Shown: positions 16,950 to 27,655, numbered from the stretch's first letter. The stretch is 64,000 nucleotides of DNA from UBA1660 sp964462035 (GCA_964462035.1 CAYXAP010000012.1:1-64000); one strand, 5' to 3'. Numbers and translations are program-made. Notes: a model not told the origin generated them from the sequence alone.

Positions 16950-17885
16950 TCAGGCCTGAGCGGTCGCGGGCGCGTGGCCGACGTCGACGGCGGCTTGCCG
17001 GCCGGCCTCGTAGTGCTGGAGCCCGAGGATCTCGCGGGCCTCCTCGACCGTGGCCGGCTCACGGCCAGTCATGCGGGCGAGGGCCGTCGCCTGCTCGACC
17101 ATGTCGCCGTTCGACTTCGCCATGTCGCCGTTCGGGAGATAGAGGTGGTCTTCGAGGCCGGTGCGGATGTTCCCGCCGAGCACGAGCGCGCTCGCGAGCA
17201 TCTTCCAGTGCCCGTGGCTGATGCCGATGACCTCCCAACACGCCTTGCCCTCGGGCACGACGTCGCCGGCGATCTTGGCCTGCAGCTGGAGTGACTCGAC
17301 CGTCGGCGGGATGCCGCCGAGCACGTTCACGATGAAGCTGTACTGCACCGGCGTCTTCAGCAGACCCATGTCGAAGAGCGGCCAGCTGCCATGGGTGTGG
17401 CCGCTGTCGAAGCACTCGAGCTCCGGCTTCACACCTGCGCGGTTCATGGCCTCGAGGAGCTTGGTGATCTTCGCGTACTTGTTCGGGAAGACCATGTCGA
17501 AGACGAACTTCTTCTGCCGCCGCGAGTACTTCGAGTAGTTCATCGTGCCCATGTTCAGGGCGCCGATCTCGGGGCGGCTCTCCTCGATGTACCGGACCAC
17601 CTCGTCGATGTCGTCGCCGAGGACGCCGGTCGAGAAGTTCAAGATGATCGGGCAGCGCTCACGCACCTCCTTCTTGATCGCCGCGAACGTCTCCGGCGCG
17701 TAGGTCGGCGAGCCGTCGTCCTTGCGGGCGTGGATGTGCACCACCGACGCGCCGGCGTCGTAGGCGCGCTTGCACTCTTCGGCGATCTCGACCGGCGTGT
17801 AGGGGATCCCCTCGCACTGCTTGCGGTTCGCCAGCACACCCGTCACCGCGCAGGTGACGACGACCTTGTCTTGGTTGCGACTCAT
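16950..17885 (-). CDS. Beta-keto acid cleavage enzyme (BKACE/DUF849 family)
   Basis: The 311-residue TIM-barrel protein belongs to the BKACE (DUF849) family, whose characterised members (for example Kce of lysine fermentation) react a beta-keto acid with acetyl-CoA to give acetoacetate and a new CoA ester. The metal-binding HxH is at His50/His52 (VVHIHARKDDG). Other landmarks are NFSTG (about residue 83), NMGTMNYSKYS, and FDSGHTH further on. Its ATG overlaps the marR stop (ATGA). The substrate cannot be read from the sequence. The hydratase and a MarR regulator alongside suggest degradation of an aromatic or branched acid sensed by MarR. Confidence 0.88.
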   Translation of the reverse strand: MSRNQDKVVVTCAVTGVLANRKQCEGIPYTPVEIAEECKRAYDAGASVVHIHARKDDGSPTYAPETFAAIKKEVRERCPIILNFSTGVLGDDIDEVVRYIEESRPEIGALNMGTMNYSKYSRRQKKFVFDMVFPNKYAKITKLLEAMNRAGVKPELECFDSGHTHGSWPLFDMGLLKTPVQYSFIVNVLGGIPPTVESLQLQAKIAGDVVPEGKACWEVIGISHGHWKMLASALVLGGNIRTGLEDHLYLPNGDMAKSNGDMVEQATALARMTGREPATVEEAREILGLQHYEAGRQAAVDVGHAPATAQA

Positions 17886-18424
17886 GACCCATCTCCTTCC
17901 GCCGCCTGTCGGCGACGGAGCTCCGTCTCTTTGGTTTCGACTAGCTCGGCGACTCGGTCGCTCAGCCGGCGAAGAATTCGCCGGAGGCTCCGTCGCTCCT
18001 CGTGGTCCAGCGCTCGCAGCGCCGCACCGAAGACTTCCATGCTCTCCACCGGGATCTCCGCGGCGAGCGCGCGCCCCTTCTTGGTCAGCCGGATGCGCAC
18101 GATTCGACGATCGTCCGCGTCCCGCTTCCGCTCCACCAGGCCGTCGCGCTCCATCCGGTCGGCGATGCCGGTCACCGTGGAGTTTCGAGCGCTCATTCGA
18201 GCGGAGAGGTCGGAGAGGCTCAGCGCCCCGATCCCCTCGAGCATCTTGAGAACGGTGACCTGTGGCCCGGTGAGCCCGAACGCTCGGGCGAGCTCCTTGG
18301 TGACCCGACGGGACTCCGTGTACAGGTAGACGATCGCCTCGACGATGCGGGCGACGTCCTCGTCGGCGTGTCCCCCTCCCATGCGGGGGGTGGAGGCATC
18401 CGTGCTGGTGTCCGGGTTGGTCAT
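17882..18424 (-). CDS. MarR-family transcriptional regulator
   Basis: The 180-residue protein has a winged helix-turn-helix of the MarR type, with LSLSDLSARMSARNSTVTGIADRMERDGLVERKRDADDRR split over the recognition helix and wing (about residues 60-105). The start is ATG 18424, giving MTNPDTSTD; the frame is open further upstream but that would cover the operator. It overlaps the BKACE gene by four bases. MarR proteins usually repress their own operon and release DNA when they bind a small aromatic or CoA-linked ligand. The palindrome 15 bases upstream is the likely target, so it is probably the local repressor. Confidence 0.9.
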   Translation of the reverse strand: MTNPDTSTDASTPRMGGGHADEDVARIVEAIVYLYTESRRVTKELARAFGLTGPQVTVLKMLEGIGALSLSDLSARMSARNSTVTGIADRMERDGLVERKRDADDRRIVRIRLTKKGRALAAEIPVESMEVFGAALRALDHEERRSLRRILRRLSDRVAELVETKETELRRRQAAEGDGS

Positions 18425-18438
18425 TTCGCAGGGAGAAG

Positions 18439-18452
18439 TTTCGCATGCGAAA
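18439..18452. promoter_or_regulatory. Perfect palindrome TTTCGCATGCGAAA, candidate MarR operator
   Basis: A 14-bp perfect palindrome lies 15 bases upstream of the marR start in the divergent gap. The half-site ATTTCGCA recurs at 18423-18430, across the marR start codon. The size and position fit an autorepressing MarR operator. Confidence 0.6.
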
Positions 18453-18558
18453 TATCTCGTTCGGGAGGCCGCGTCAACGCTCGATGAATGGAGGGGTGGA
18501 CGCGGCGCAACGAAAGCCCGAGAAAGCGTGGGATCCGGGTAGCTTCGCGGTCGAGCTC

Positions 18559-18587
18559 TTGTGGGAGCGGCTGTGCTCGGATATAGC
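18559..18587 (+). promoter_or_regulatory. Candidate promoter for the membrane protein at 18646
   Basis: TTGTGG (18559-18564), a 17-base spacer and TATAGC (18582-18587) precede the gene by about 58 bases. The -10 element is good for this GC-rich DNA and the -35 element is weak. Confidence 0.4.
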
Positions 18588-18645
18588 CACCGACAGCGTC
18601 TTCTTTCGCCCAGCGAAGCACGCACACGTCTCACGGAGGGGTTTC

Positions 18646-19302
18646 TTGCCTAAGCACATCAGCCGATTCGGACTCACCTTGGCCTTCGCCGCCGCCGTCG
18701 CGGTGGGCACGCTGGCCTCACCGAGCCGAGCCGCCGCTCAGGATCCGGCGGAGGAGCCGGTTCAGATCGAGGCTTCCCCGAAGGGCCTGATCGGCCTCGG
18801 CTTCATCGGCGCGGAGCTCGGTCTCACCATTCCCGCCCTGGCTGGCCTCGATGAGACCTGGTCGCTGATCATCTTCCCGGTCGTCGGCGCCGCTGGCGGC
18901 GCCATCGCCGGTCACTACGCCATCGACAACCGCGGAAACGAGAAGGCCGCCGTCGCGACGCTCATGATCGGTTTGGCGCTCGTGGTGCCCAGCATCGTCA
19001 TCACCGTCGCAGCCACTGCGTACGACCCGGAAGACGACTTCGAGGAAGAAGACGCTGGCGGCGGGGACGAAGCCGCCGAAGCCGAGTCGGAGCCCGAGGC
19101 CGAGCCCGAAGCGGAGATCGATCGCCGCCGTCGCCTCGCCACTCGCGGCGGCACCGGCATGGTGCGCGTTCACGAGGGAGGGGTCTCGCTCGCTCCGCCC
19201 GGCCTGACCGTGGGTCAGGTGTACACGGCGCAGGAGCTGGCCCGCTACGGCGGTGAGCAGGCCACCGAGGTTCACCTCTCCCTCTTCAGCGGCGCCTTCT
19301 GA
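18646..19302 (+). CDS. Exported membrane protein of unknown function
   Basis: The start is TTG 18646, six bases after a strong GGAGG (18635-18639). That gives a 218-residue protein with a typical signal peptide ending in SRAAAQD near residue 28. Two hydrophobic helices follow (about residues 47-90 and 103-125), then a strongly acidic Glu/Ala/Pro linker and a basic, Gly-rich C-terminal region ending in LSLFSGAF. No domain family was recognised. It is convergent with the MopE-type lipoprotein gene, 12 bases away. No function is assigned. Confidence 0.7.
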   Translation: MPKHISRFGLTLAFAAAVAVGTLASPSRAAAQDPAEEPVQIEASPKGLIGLGFIGAELGLTIPALAGLDETWSLIIFPVVGAAGGAIAGHYAIDNRGNEKAAVATLMIGLALVVPSIVITVAATAYDPEDDFEEEDAGGGDEAAEAESEPEAEPEAEIDRRRRLATRGGTGMVRVHEGGVSLAPPGLTVGQVYTAQELARYGGEQATEVHLSLFSGAF

Positions 19303-19314
19303 GCGCCGCGGTCC

Positions 19315-20676
19315 TCACGGGCCGCAGGGAATCCCGAACGCCACGACGCTGGCGCCGCCGCTGCTCGCGAAGACGCCGAGCGCTTCGGCGCCCCAGCCGA
19401 CGTGCGGCGTGCCGATGACCCCATCGGTGATCACTGGCGACTCGCGGCCGACCACCCGCTGGAGGTCCGGGCCACGAAGCCAGACCGCGGCACCGCGATC
19501 GGCGAAGGCCGCGAGGGTGAGGAATTCGCCGAAACCCCGCAGCCTGGCGACGGTGGGGTCAATCACGCTCGGACCGGGCACCGGTGTCCCGACCGTCGTT
19601 CCATCCGCTCGGACCCGCTGCAGCGAGAGGAAGCCCGCCCCGTCGGCGAAGCCGATCACCAGGTCACCGTCCACCGCAGCGAGCGGCCGGGCCGCGAGCG
19701 GGCCGGGGGGCGCGACGACGGTGGGCGTGGGTCCAGCTCCGTGGAGCTCGACCTGTCCGTCGAAGGTGAGGGCGTAGCCGGAGCCCAGCGGCGCGATGTC
19801 CAGCGGGTCTTCCATCGGATCGAGCCGCAGCGTTCGCTCGAGCGCCGCGACACCTCCTGGCTCTTCGTGGACCGTGCGTAGCCGCTCGGTCTCGTCGAGG
19901 AACGACTGCTGATCGAAGGCGATCCACCATCCGCCGGCCCGTTCGGCGATGGCCATGTCGAGCACCTGCCCCGGCAGATCCTCGAAGAACGCCGGACCCG
20001 CGACGACCTCGACGGGTGCTCCGGGTCGCAACACCACCCAGCGCACGGCGCCGATGTCGGTCCGCGCGAGCAGGAGTACGTCGGACCCGCTTCGGAGCGC
20101 CGCCAGCTGGGCGAACTCGCTGCCGCGGTCGAGACGGAAGAGCTCGATGGGCCCTTCGAAGGTCCCATCCAGCGACGCGATGGTGCCGAAGACCGCGCTG
20201 CTGGTCGCTTCGAAGAGGACGAAGCGCTCGGCGCTGCCGTCGTCCCAGGCGGCGAGGGTCGCGATCTCGCTGGTGATGGACGTGGGATGGGCGACCTCTT
20301 CGCCCGTGGCAGCCTCGTCGACCGACCCATCGCAGTCGTCGTCGATGAAGTTGCAGCGCTCGGGCACGCCTGGACGAATCGCCGGGTTCGAGTCGTCGCA
20401 GTCGGTGCCACAACCCATCGCCGCCGGGCCGTCGCCGTCGCCGTCGCGATCGATGAGGTCGTCGACCACCTCGCAGGTCCCGGCCAGACAGCGCACGTCG
20501 GCGCACATCCGCGCCTCGCAGTCCGAGTCGATCAGGCAGCCTTCGAAAGGCGCGGTCGGGAGCGGCTCGTCGCCGCCCCCGTCGTTTCCACAGCCGCGGA
20601 AGTCCGGCGCGAGAGCAAGGGTGACCATCGCGAAGGCGAAGCCGAGGCGCATCGGGGCAGGTGCGTGAGAACGCAT
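19315..20676 (-). CDS. Secreted protein with MopE-type metal-binding motif
   Basis: The 453-residue protein starts at ATG 20676, or ATG 20652 in the same frame. The short hydrophobic N-terminus is followed by Cys-rich Asp motifs: CLIDSDCEARMCADVRC, then DRDGDGDG, CGTDCDDSNPAIRPG and CNFIDDDCDGSVDEA. The last two form the putative metal-binding motif named after MopE (PF11617), which is frequent in myxobacterial outer-membrane proteins. The remaining ~330 residues are beta-rich and look like a propeller without obvious catalytic residues. It is divergent from tilS and probably sits on the cell surface. The ligand is unknown. Confidence 0.75.
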   Translation of the reverse strand: MRSHAPAPMRLGFAFAMVTLALAPDFRGCGNDGGGDEPLPTAPFEGCLIDSDCEARMCADVRCLAGTCEVVDDLIDRDGDGDGPAAMGCGTDCDDSNPAIRPGVPERCNFIDDDCDGSVDEAATGEEVAHPTSITSEIATLAAWDDGSAERFVLFEATSSAVFGTIASLDGTFEGPIELFRLDRGSEFAQLAALRSGSDVLLLARTDIGAVRWVVLRPGAPVEVVAGPAFFEDLPGQVLDMAIAERAGGWWIAFDQQSFLDETERLRTVHEEPGGVAALERTLRLDPMEDPLDIAPLGSGYALTFDGQVELHGAGPTPTVVAPPGPLAARPLAAVDGDLVIGFADGAGFLSLQRVRADGTTVGTPVPGPSVIDPTVARLRGFGEFLTLAAFADRGAAVWLRGPDLQRVVGRESPVITDGVIGTPHVGWGAEALGVFASSGGASVVAFGIPCGP

Positions 20677-20729
20677 CGCGCTCAGCCTACCGGGCCCGAA
20701 CGCTTCCGCCCACCGTGTACTCTCCACGC

Positions 20730-21740
20730 ATGAGCACGGTGCTCGCGCAGGTGCGTCGACAGGCGGTGGACCACGACCTGCTCCCGAGGGGCTCGACGGT
20801 GTTGGCCGCGTGCAGCGGCGGACCCGACAGCGTCGCCCTCGTCGATCTGCTCGATCGCCTCGCGCCGGAGCTCGGATTCGCGCTGGTGATCGGGAGCATC
20901 GACCATGGGCTCCGCGCGGAGAGCGCGGACGAGGTGGCGAGCGTCGGCTCGTTGGCGGCCGAGCTGGAGCGGCCCTTTCGCTCGCGGCGGCTCGACCTCG
21001 CGGGCGGGGCCGGTCTGCAGGCTCGAGCCCGTGACGCTCGACTCGGGGCGCTCCAGGTGCTGGCCGGCGAGCTCGGAGCGGATCGCATCGCGCTCGGCCA
21101 CACCGCCGACGATCAGGCCGAGACGGTCCTCGCCCGGCTGCTGCGCGGGGCCGGCGTGCGTGGGCTCGGCGCGATGGCTCCCGCCCGGCCCATGGCCGGT
21201 GCGCTGCTGGTCCGTCCGATGCTGACCTGTCGTCGCGAAGCCCTCCGCGCTCACTTGGACCACATGGGGCGGTCCTGGGTCCGCGACCCATCCAACGAGG
21301 ACCCGCGCTTCGAGCGTGTCCGGCTGCGGGCGCTGATCGCCCAGCTCGAAGCCGAGGACGCACGGCTCGTCGATCACCTCACCGACCTCGCGGACGACGC
21401 TCGAGCCCACACGGAGGTCGTCACCGCCGCGGCGATCGCGCTGGGGGAATCCCCCGCGCTCGAGGCCCTGCGAGCGGCGCCGGGGGCGATCCGACGAGCG
21501 GCGATCCGCGCCTGGGCGGCACGAATGGGATTCGCGCTCGGGCGCGCGCATCTGGAGGCGCTCGAGGCGCTCGTTCTCACTGGTCGCGGAGCCGTTCTGG
21601 TGCCCGGCGGGCAGCAGGTCACCCTGGAGGGGGGGGGCTTGGCGCTCGGTCCCGGTCCCGCGCGCACACGGTCCGCGCCTGCCACGGACGATCGAGCGCC
21701 GGTGGGTAACTCCCCACCGGAATTTCCGACGGAAAGCTAG
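20730..21740 (+). CDS. tilS: tRNA(Ile)-lysidine synthase
   Basis: TilS converts the wobble cytidine of one tRNA-Ile into lysidine so that AUA is read as isoleucine. The ATG at 20730 gives a 336-residue protein with the PP-loop ATPase motif CSGGPDSVA (SGGPDS at 29-34) and the further motifs DHGLR and GHTADDQAETVL. The C-terminal region is short compared with E. coli TilS and lacks a clear full C-terminal domain, as in the shorter bacterial forms. It lies directly upstream of ftsH, a conserved arrangement in many bacteria. Confidence 0.93.
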   Translation: MSTVLAQVRRQAVDHDLLPRGSTVLAACSGGPDSVALVDLLDRLAPELGFALVIGSIDHGLRAESADEVASVGSLAAELERPFRSRRLDLAGGAGLQARARDARLGALQVLAGELGADRIALGHTADDQAETVLARLLRGAGVRGLGAMAPARPMAGALLVRPMLTCRREALRAHLDHMGRSWVRDPSNEDPRFERVRLRALIAQLEAEDARLVDHLTDLADDARAHTEVVTAAAIALGESPALEALRAAPGAIRRAAIRAWAARMGFALGRAHLEALEALVLTGRGAVLVPGGQQVTLEGGGLALGPGPARTRSAPATDDRAPVGNSPPEFPTES

Positions 21741-21784
21741 CGCATCACCCCGAAACCATGGAATGAACCAGGGAGCGGGGCGGG

Positions 21785-21813
21785 TTGCGCGTACAGGACG
21801 CCAGACCCACAAT
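21785..21813 (+). promoter_or_regulatory. Candidate promoter for ftsH
   Basis: TTGCGC (21785-21790), 17 bases and CACAAT (21808-21813) lie 80 bases before the ftsH start. The inverted repeat ACAGGAC/GTCCTGT (21793-21799 with 21815-21821) spans the spacer and -10. The match is moderate. Confidence 0.35.
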
Positions 21814-21892
21814 CGTCCTGTCCATCTGAACGCGGCGCTCGGGCTCTCCGGTGCGGCGCACGCCTCCCCGTCAGGGGTCCACCGAGGTCGAG

Positions 21893-23818
<1,926 letters not shown>

Positions 23819-23852
23819 GTCCGGCGCCGGTCCACCGCGAAGGAGGGGTCGC

Positions 23853-24782
23853 ATGGTCGGGAGCGCAGAGCGCTCCACCGAAGAGCGAGATGACGCCGAC
23901 CGGGCTCCGGTCGGCGTCGCTCCGTCCGTCGTCTCGCTCTGGGGCGTGTTGAACGTCACGCCGGACTCGTTCAGCGATGGCGGCCTCTTCGATTCGTTCG
24001 AGGCGGCCATCGCCCACGCTCGCCGCATGCGCGACGAGGGGGCGGACGTGATCGACGTCGGCGGCGAGTCCTCCCGCCCGAAAGGGAAGGATTACGGCGA
24101 CGGAGCGGAGCACGTTCCGATGGCCGAGGAGCTCGAGCGCGTGCTACCCGTCGTGGAAGCTCTGGTGGCCGAGGGCATCACCGTCTCGCTCGACACCGTG
24201 AAGCCAGAGGTCGCTCGCGCGGGTCTCGCGGCCGGCGCCCGATATGTGAACGATGTTTCATGCGGGGCCTCCCGTGAGCTGCTCGAAGCCGTCGCCGACA
24301 GCGATGGGCAGCTCGTGTTGATGCACAATCGCGGAAAAGGTGAGACCGAGAGCGGAAACACGCACTATTCGGATGTGGTCGCCACGGTCGCCGCAGAGCT
24401 GGAGCAGTCCGTCGCCCGCGCAAGGGACGCGGGGGTGCCCGAGGACCGCCTGTGGATCGACCCCGGACTGGGGTTCGCGAAGACCGCCGCCCAGTCGATG
24501 GAGCTGCTGACTCGAACCGGTGAGCTCCGCGCTCGCCTCGGGCTACCGATGCTCGTTGGCCCCTCGCGCAAGTCTTTCATCGCACGGACGGCGCCCAACG
24601 CCGACGGTACCCTTCCGTCGCCGTCGGAGCGCGAGAGCGGGACCGCCGTCGCGTGCGCCTTGGCCGTGCTCGGCGGCTGCGATGCGCTGCGGGTGCACGA
24701 TGTGGCCGCGATGCGGCAAGCCGTGCTCCTGGCGCATGCCCACCAGCAAGTCGCCGAAACGGAGGTCCAATGGACTTCCTGA
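23853..24782 (+). CDS. folP: Dihydropteroate synthase
   Basis: FolP joins p-aminobenzoate to the pterin pyrophosphate in folate synthesis and is the sulfonamide target. The ATG at 23853 has a perfect AGGAGG seven bases upstream. The 309-residue TIM barrel has LNVTPDSFSDGG, DVGGESSRP, a segment containing VSLDTVKPEVA, and near the C-terminus GPSRKSF and a His/Asp pair at RVHDVA. An N-terminal extension of about 25 residues precedes the barrel. It lies 34 bases after ftsH and overlaps cdaA by 13 bases. ftsH-folP-cdaA is a conserved order in many delta-type bacteria. Confidence 0.95.
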   Translation: MVGSAERSTEERDDADRAPVGVAPSVVSLWGVLNVTPDSFSDGGLFDSFEAAIAHARRMRDEGADVIDVGGESSRPKGKDYGDGAEHVPMAEELERVLPVVEALVAEGITVSLDTVKPEVARAGLAAGARYVNDVSCGASRELLEAVADSDGQLVLMHNRGKGETESGNTHYSDVVATVAAELEQSVARARDAGVPEDRLWIDPGLGFAKTAAQSMELLTRTGELRARLGLPMLVGPSRKSFIARTAPNADGTLPSPSERESGTAVACALAVLGGCDALRVHDVAAMRQAVLLAHAHQQVAETEVQWTS

Positions 24783-25699
24783 TGGGGCTGCTCGGCGACG
24801 GGCTGGATGCGTTCCTCGGCTTCTTCGACCGCGGTGGCTGGGAGGTCACTCGGGACTGCATCGACATCGGCCTGGTCACCATCCTGATCTACTGGGGCCT
24901 GGTCATCCTGAAGGGGACCCGCGCCATGCAGATGGCGTTCGGCCTGGTGCTGGTCTTCGTCGGCTACCTGGTCGCGCGTCGCCTCGGCTTCTTCACGATC
25001 TGGAGCATTCTCGAGTCGCTGGTCACCTACTTCGTCTTGGTGGTCGTCGTCATCTTCCAGGCGGACATCCGGCGCGCGCTGATGCGCGTCGGTCGCGGGC
25101 CACTCTTCCGCGGACAGCGGACCGCTCGCGAGACCGTCTTGATCGAGGAAGTGATCAAGGCTGCGCAGAACCTCGCCGCCAAGCGCATCGGCGCGCTCGT
25201 GGTCTTCGAGCGGGGCGCCGAGCTGGACGAGTTCATCGAGCAGGGCACCGAGCTCGACGCCGAGGTCAGCAAGGAGCTGCTCTACAGCATCTTCATTCCG
25301 AGCTTCGAGAACCCGATGCACGATGGTGCGCTGATCATTCGCGACGGTCGGGTCTGGCAGGCGGGTGCGTTCCTCCCCCTCGCGGGTAGCGCCGGGCGGG
25401 ACCGGACCCTCGGCGCCCGGCACCGCGCGGCCCTCGGGATCACCGAAGAGACCGACGCGGTGGTGGTCGTCGTGAGCGAGGAGCGGGGCGCGATCTCGCT
25501 CTGCTTCCACGGCAACATCGTCCGCAACCTCGACGGTCCCTCGCTCCGCGAAGCGCTCTTCGGCCTCTTCTACCGAAGCGAACGGAAGAAGAAGAAGCCG
25601 AAGTCGAAGTCCAAGAGCGCCGAGGGCCGCACGAGCCTGGTGCCGGACGAGGTCGACCCGTCACTCGCGGGTGCGAAGGCGGAAGAGTCCTCGTCGTGA
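24770..25699 (+). CDS. cdaA: Diadenylate cyclase CdaA
   Basis: CdaA makes cyclic di-AMP from two ATP. The ATG at 24770 has GGAGG 5 bases upstream and starts within the last codons of folP. Three membrane helices (about residues 33-98) precede the DAC domain. The catalytic DGA is at 185-187 (NPMHDGALII), and GARHRAALG at 215-223 gives the RHR motif at 217-219. The C-terminal tail of about 50 residues is Lys-rich, then Asp/Ser-rich, and probably disordered. It is coupled by a GTGA overlap to cdaR, as in other CdaA-CdaR pairs. Confidence 0.95.
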   Translation: MDFLMGLLGDGLDAFLGFFDRGGWEVTRDCIDIGLVTILIYWGLVILKGTRAMQMAFGLVLVFVGYLVARRLGFFTIWSILESLVTYFVLVVVVIFQADIRRALMRVGRGPLFRGQRTARETVLIEEVIKAAQNLAAKRIGALVVFERGAELDEFIEQGTELDAEVSKELLYSIFIPSFENPMHDGALIIRDGRVWQAGAFLPLAGSAGRDRTLGARHRAALGITEETDAVVVVVSEERGAISLCFHGNIVRNLDGPSLREALFGLFYRSERKKKKPKSKSKSAEGRTSLVPDEVDPSLAGAKAEESSS

Positions 25700-26643
25700 A
25701 GATCGGCCCGCAGAAGCGGAAGCGGACCTTCCGCGAGGTCGTGATGAACAACATCGGCCTCAAGATCGCCTCGCTGATCACGGCCATCGTTCTCTTCTCC
25801 CTCGTGCGCGGCGCCGAGGACGCGCAGCGCTCGGTGTTCGTCGACGTCGTCGCGCTCCTTCCCGCGCCGAACTCGGGCAAGATGCTGGTGAGCGAGCTGC
25901 CGGACCAGGTGCGCCTCACCCTCAAGGGCAGCCGCTCGCAGATCAACGCCATCCGGCCCGAGAACATCCCACCGGTGCAGATCGATCTGACGGACACCGA
26001 CCTCCGCTACTACTACTTCGCGGACGACGAGTTCGACGTGCCGGCGGGCGTCACCATCACGCAGGTCGGTCCTACCTCGATCGCGCTCGATTGGGCGTCG
26101 CGCCAGGAGCGACCGCTGCCGATCCAGCCGCGGCTCGTCGGTCAGCCGCCCGACGGGCTCGTGCTCGGCGAGCCCGCGCGCGCGGAGCCCGCGGAGGTCC
26201 TCGTCATCGGGCCGGACACGGAGGTCGCGGATCTTCGGGCCGTGCAGACCGACCCGGTCGACCTCAGTCAGATTCAGCTCGGACGCAACGAGCTCGGCGC
26301 GGCGCTCGTTCGCCCGCCGCCGCACACTCGCTATCAGGGGGACCCGAACGTCACGGTCGTCCTCGAGGTGGTGCGGGATCTGGCCGAGCGCACCATCCCC
26401 GGCATCAGCGTGACCGTGGCGGGTCCGGGGCGAGCCGAGCCGACGCAGGTGAGCGTCACGCTCCGCGGCGCGCCGACCGCGGTCGAGATGGTCGACCCGG
26501 CGCGCATCACGGCGAGCGCCGACCTCTCGAACCTCGACCCGGCCCTCGGCGGCGCCGTGCCGGTCGTGATCTCGGGTTTGCCCGAGGGCGTCGAAGCCGC
26601 GCGCGTCGAGCCTGCCTCGGTCGAGATCGCTGCCCCGAACTAG
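25696..26643 (+). CDS. cdaR: YbbR-domain regulator CdaR
   Basis: CdaR/YbbR proteins are membrane-anchored with tandem YbbR beta domains outside the membrane and modulate CdaA. The GTG start at 25696 overlaps the cdaA stop by four bases. One N-terminal helix (about residues 17-35) is followed by about three YbbR-like repeats, with KGSRSQINAIRPENI in the first and GAPTAVEMVDP in the last. In many bacteria the third gene is glmM (phosphoglucosamine mutase), but here the plus-strand run stops and the next gene is on the opposite strand. Confidence 0.9.
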   Translation: MKIGPQKRKRTFREVVMNNIGLKIASLITAIVLFSLVRGAEDAQRSVFVDVVALLPAPNSGKMLVSELPDQVRLTLKGSRSQINAIRPENIPPVQIDLTDTDLRYYYFADDEFDVPAGVTITQVGPTSIALDWASRQERPLPIQPRLVGQPPDGLVLGEPARAEPAEVLVIGPDTEVADLRAVQTDPVDLSQIQLGRNELGAALVRPPPHTRYQGDPNVTVVLEVVRDLAERTIPGISVTVAGPGRAEPTQVSVTLRGAPTAVEMVDPARITASADLSNLDPALGGAVPVVISGLPEGVEAARVEPASVEIAAPN

Positions 26644-26782
26644 CGCACGTCTCGCAGCCCTCGCTGCCGTTTCGCAGCCCCAGCAGAGCATCCGCAGCGA
26701 TCCCTTCACGCTCGAAATGCTTCGGCATGTCCTCGGCCGTGGACGCTCCGGCTGACGCACCGAGTCCGCGGATCGTCTAGCG

Positions 26783-27655
26783 CTAGAGCTCGCGGCGCCA
26801 GCGCTCGAGGGTCTCGCGCGCCCGTTCACGCGCGGACGCGAGGGCCGGCTGGTCCGCCGCGACGACGAGGAACGCGCGGAGCTGCACCACCGCGGGCTCG
26901 TAGGCGCCGCTCTCGCGCAGCCAGAGTGCCAGGTGGAAGCGTGGCTCGGGCGCCGCGCCGTCGAGCGCCACCGCTCGCTCCATGGCCGTGATCGCGCCCT
27001 CCAGATCGCCCGTCCCGCGGCGGGCATGGGCGAGCCCGCGCCAGCCGTCGGCTCGTTCCGGTGCGGCGATCGTCAGCGCGAGGTAGTGCGCGGCGGCGAC
27101 CGGGAAGTCGCGAAAACGGAGCGCGAGCGCGGCCGGAGCCTCGATGGCCTCGAGGGCGCTCTCGTCCAGCTCGCGGGCTCGCCGATAGTGCGCCATCGCG
27201 GTGGCGGTCTCGCCGACCGACTCCTCCAGTCGGCCGCAGGCGATCCACGTCGGTGCTTCGCCTTCGTCGGCCAGCATCGCCTCGCAGATCGCGCTCGCCA
27301 GCCCGACCCGTCGCCGGTCCCCGCAGCGGCCGGCGGCCAGTCGGATGAACGAGCGCCTGCCCCGTGGGTCGGTGGCTGCCATCAGCGGGTCGAGCTCGGC
27401 TTCCGCGCCTTCGCATTCGCCATCGGTCGCCAGCCGCTCCGCGAGCGCGACCCGTAGGGCGGTGCACTCGGGGAGGGCGGCCAGCCGGGCCCGTAGCTCT
27501 TCCGCGGACTCGTTACTGGGTGCCTCGCAGAGCGGTGCTGCATCGACCTCGCCACCTTGATCGGTCGGGGCGCGGGGCTCGGCCATCGTCCCCGGTGTGG
27601 GCTCACCACAGCCGAGCGCGAGGACGATCCACGGGGCGCAGAGGAGAGGGCGCAC
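26783..27655 (-). CDS. TPR-repeat lipoprotein
   Basis: The GTG at 27655 gives MRPLLCAPWIVLALGCGEP-type lipoprotein signal (lipobox LGC); in-frame starts upstream would place coding sequence over the divergent promoter region. The 290-residue product is helical with several TPR-like repeats in the second half, for example AMAHYRRARELDESALEAI and AITAMERAVALDGAAPEPR. It contains several Cys that could form disulphides. TPR lipoproteins usually scaffold envelope complexes; no partner is known. It is divergent from the large regulator at 27737 and may be functionally linked through their shared 81-base gap. Confidence 0.72.
   Translation of the reverse strand: MRPLLCAPWIVLALGCGEPTPGTMAEPRAPTDQGGEVDAAPLCEAPSNESAEELRARLAALPECTALRVALAERLATDGECEGAEAELDPLMAATDPRGRRSFIRLAAGRCGDRRRVGLASAICEAMLADEGEAPTWIACGRLEESVGETATAMAHYRRARELDESALEAIEAPAALALRFRDFPVAAAHYLALTIAAPERADGWRGLAHARRGTGDLEGAITAMERAVALDGAAPEPRFHLALWLRESGAYEPAVVQLRAFLVVAADQPALASARERARETLERWRREL

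Noticed and set aside
16950..18446. Longer BKACE protein with an N-terminal extension through the marR region
   Set aside because: The extension is an out-of-frame shadow of marR; the ATG at 17885 overlaps the marR stop as expected for coupled genes.
26776..26787. Palindrome TCTAGCGCTAGA at the stop of the TPR lipoprotein gene
   Set aside because: It is short, overlaps the stop codon, and nothing indicates a terminator or binding site.
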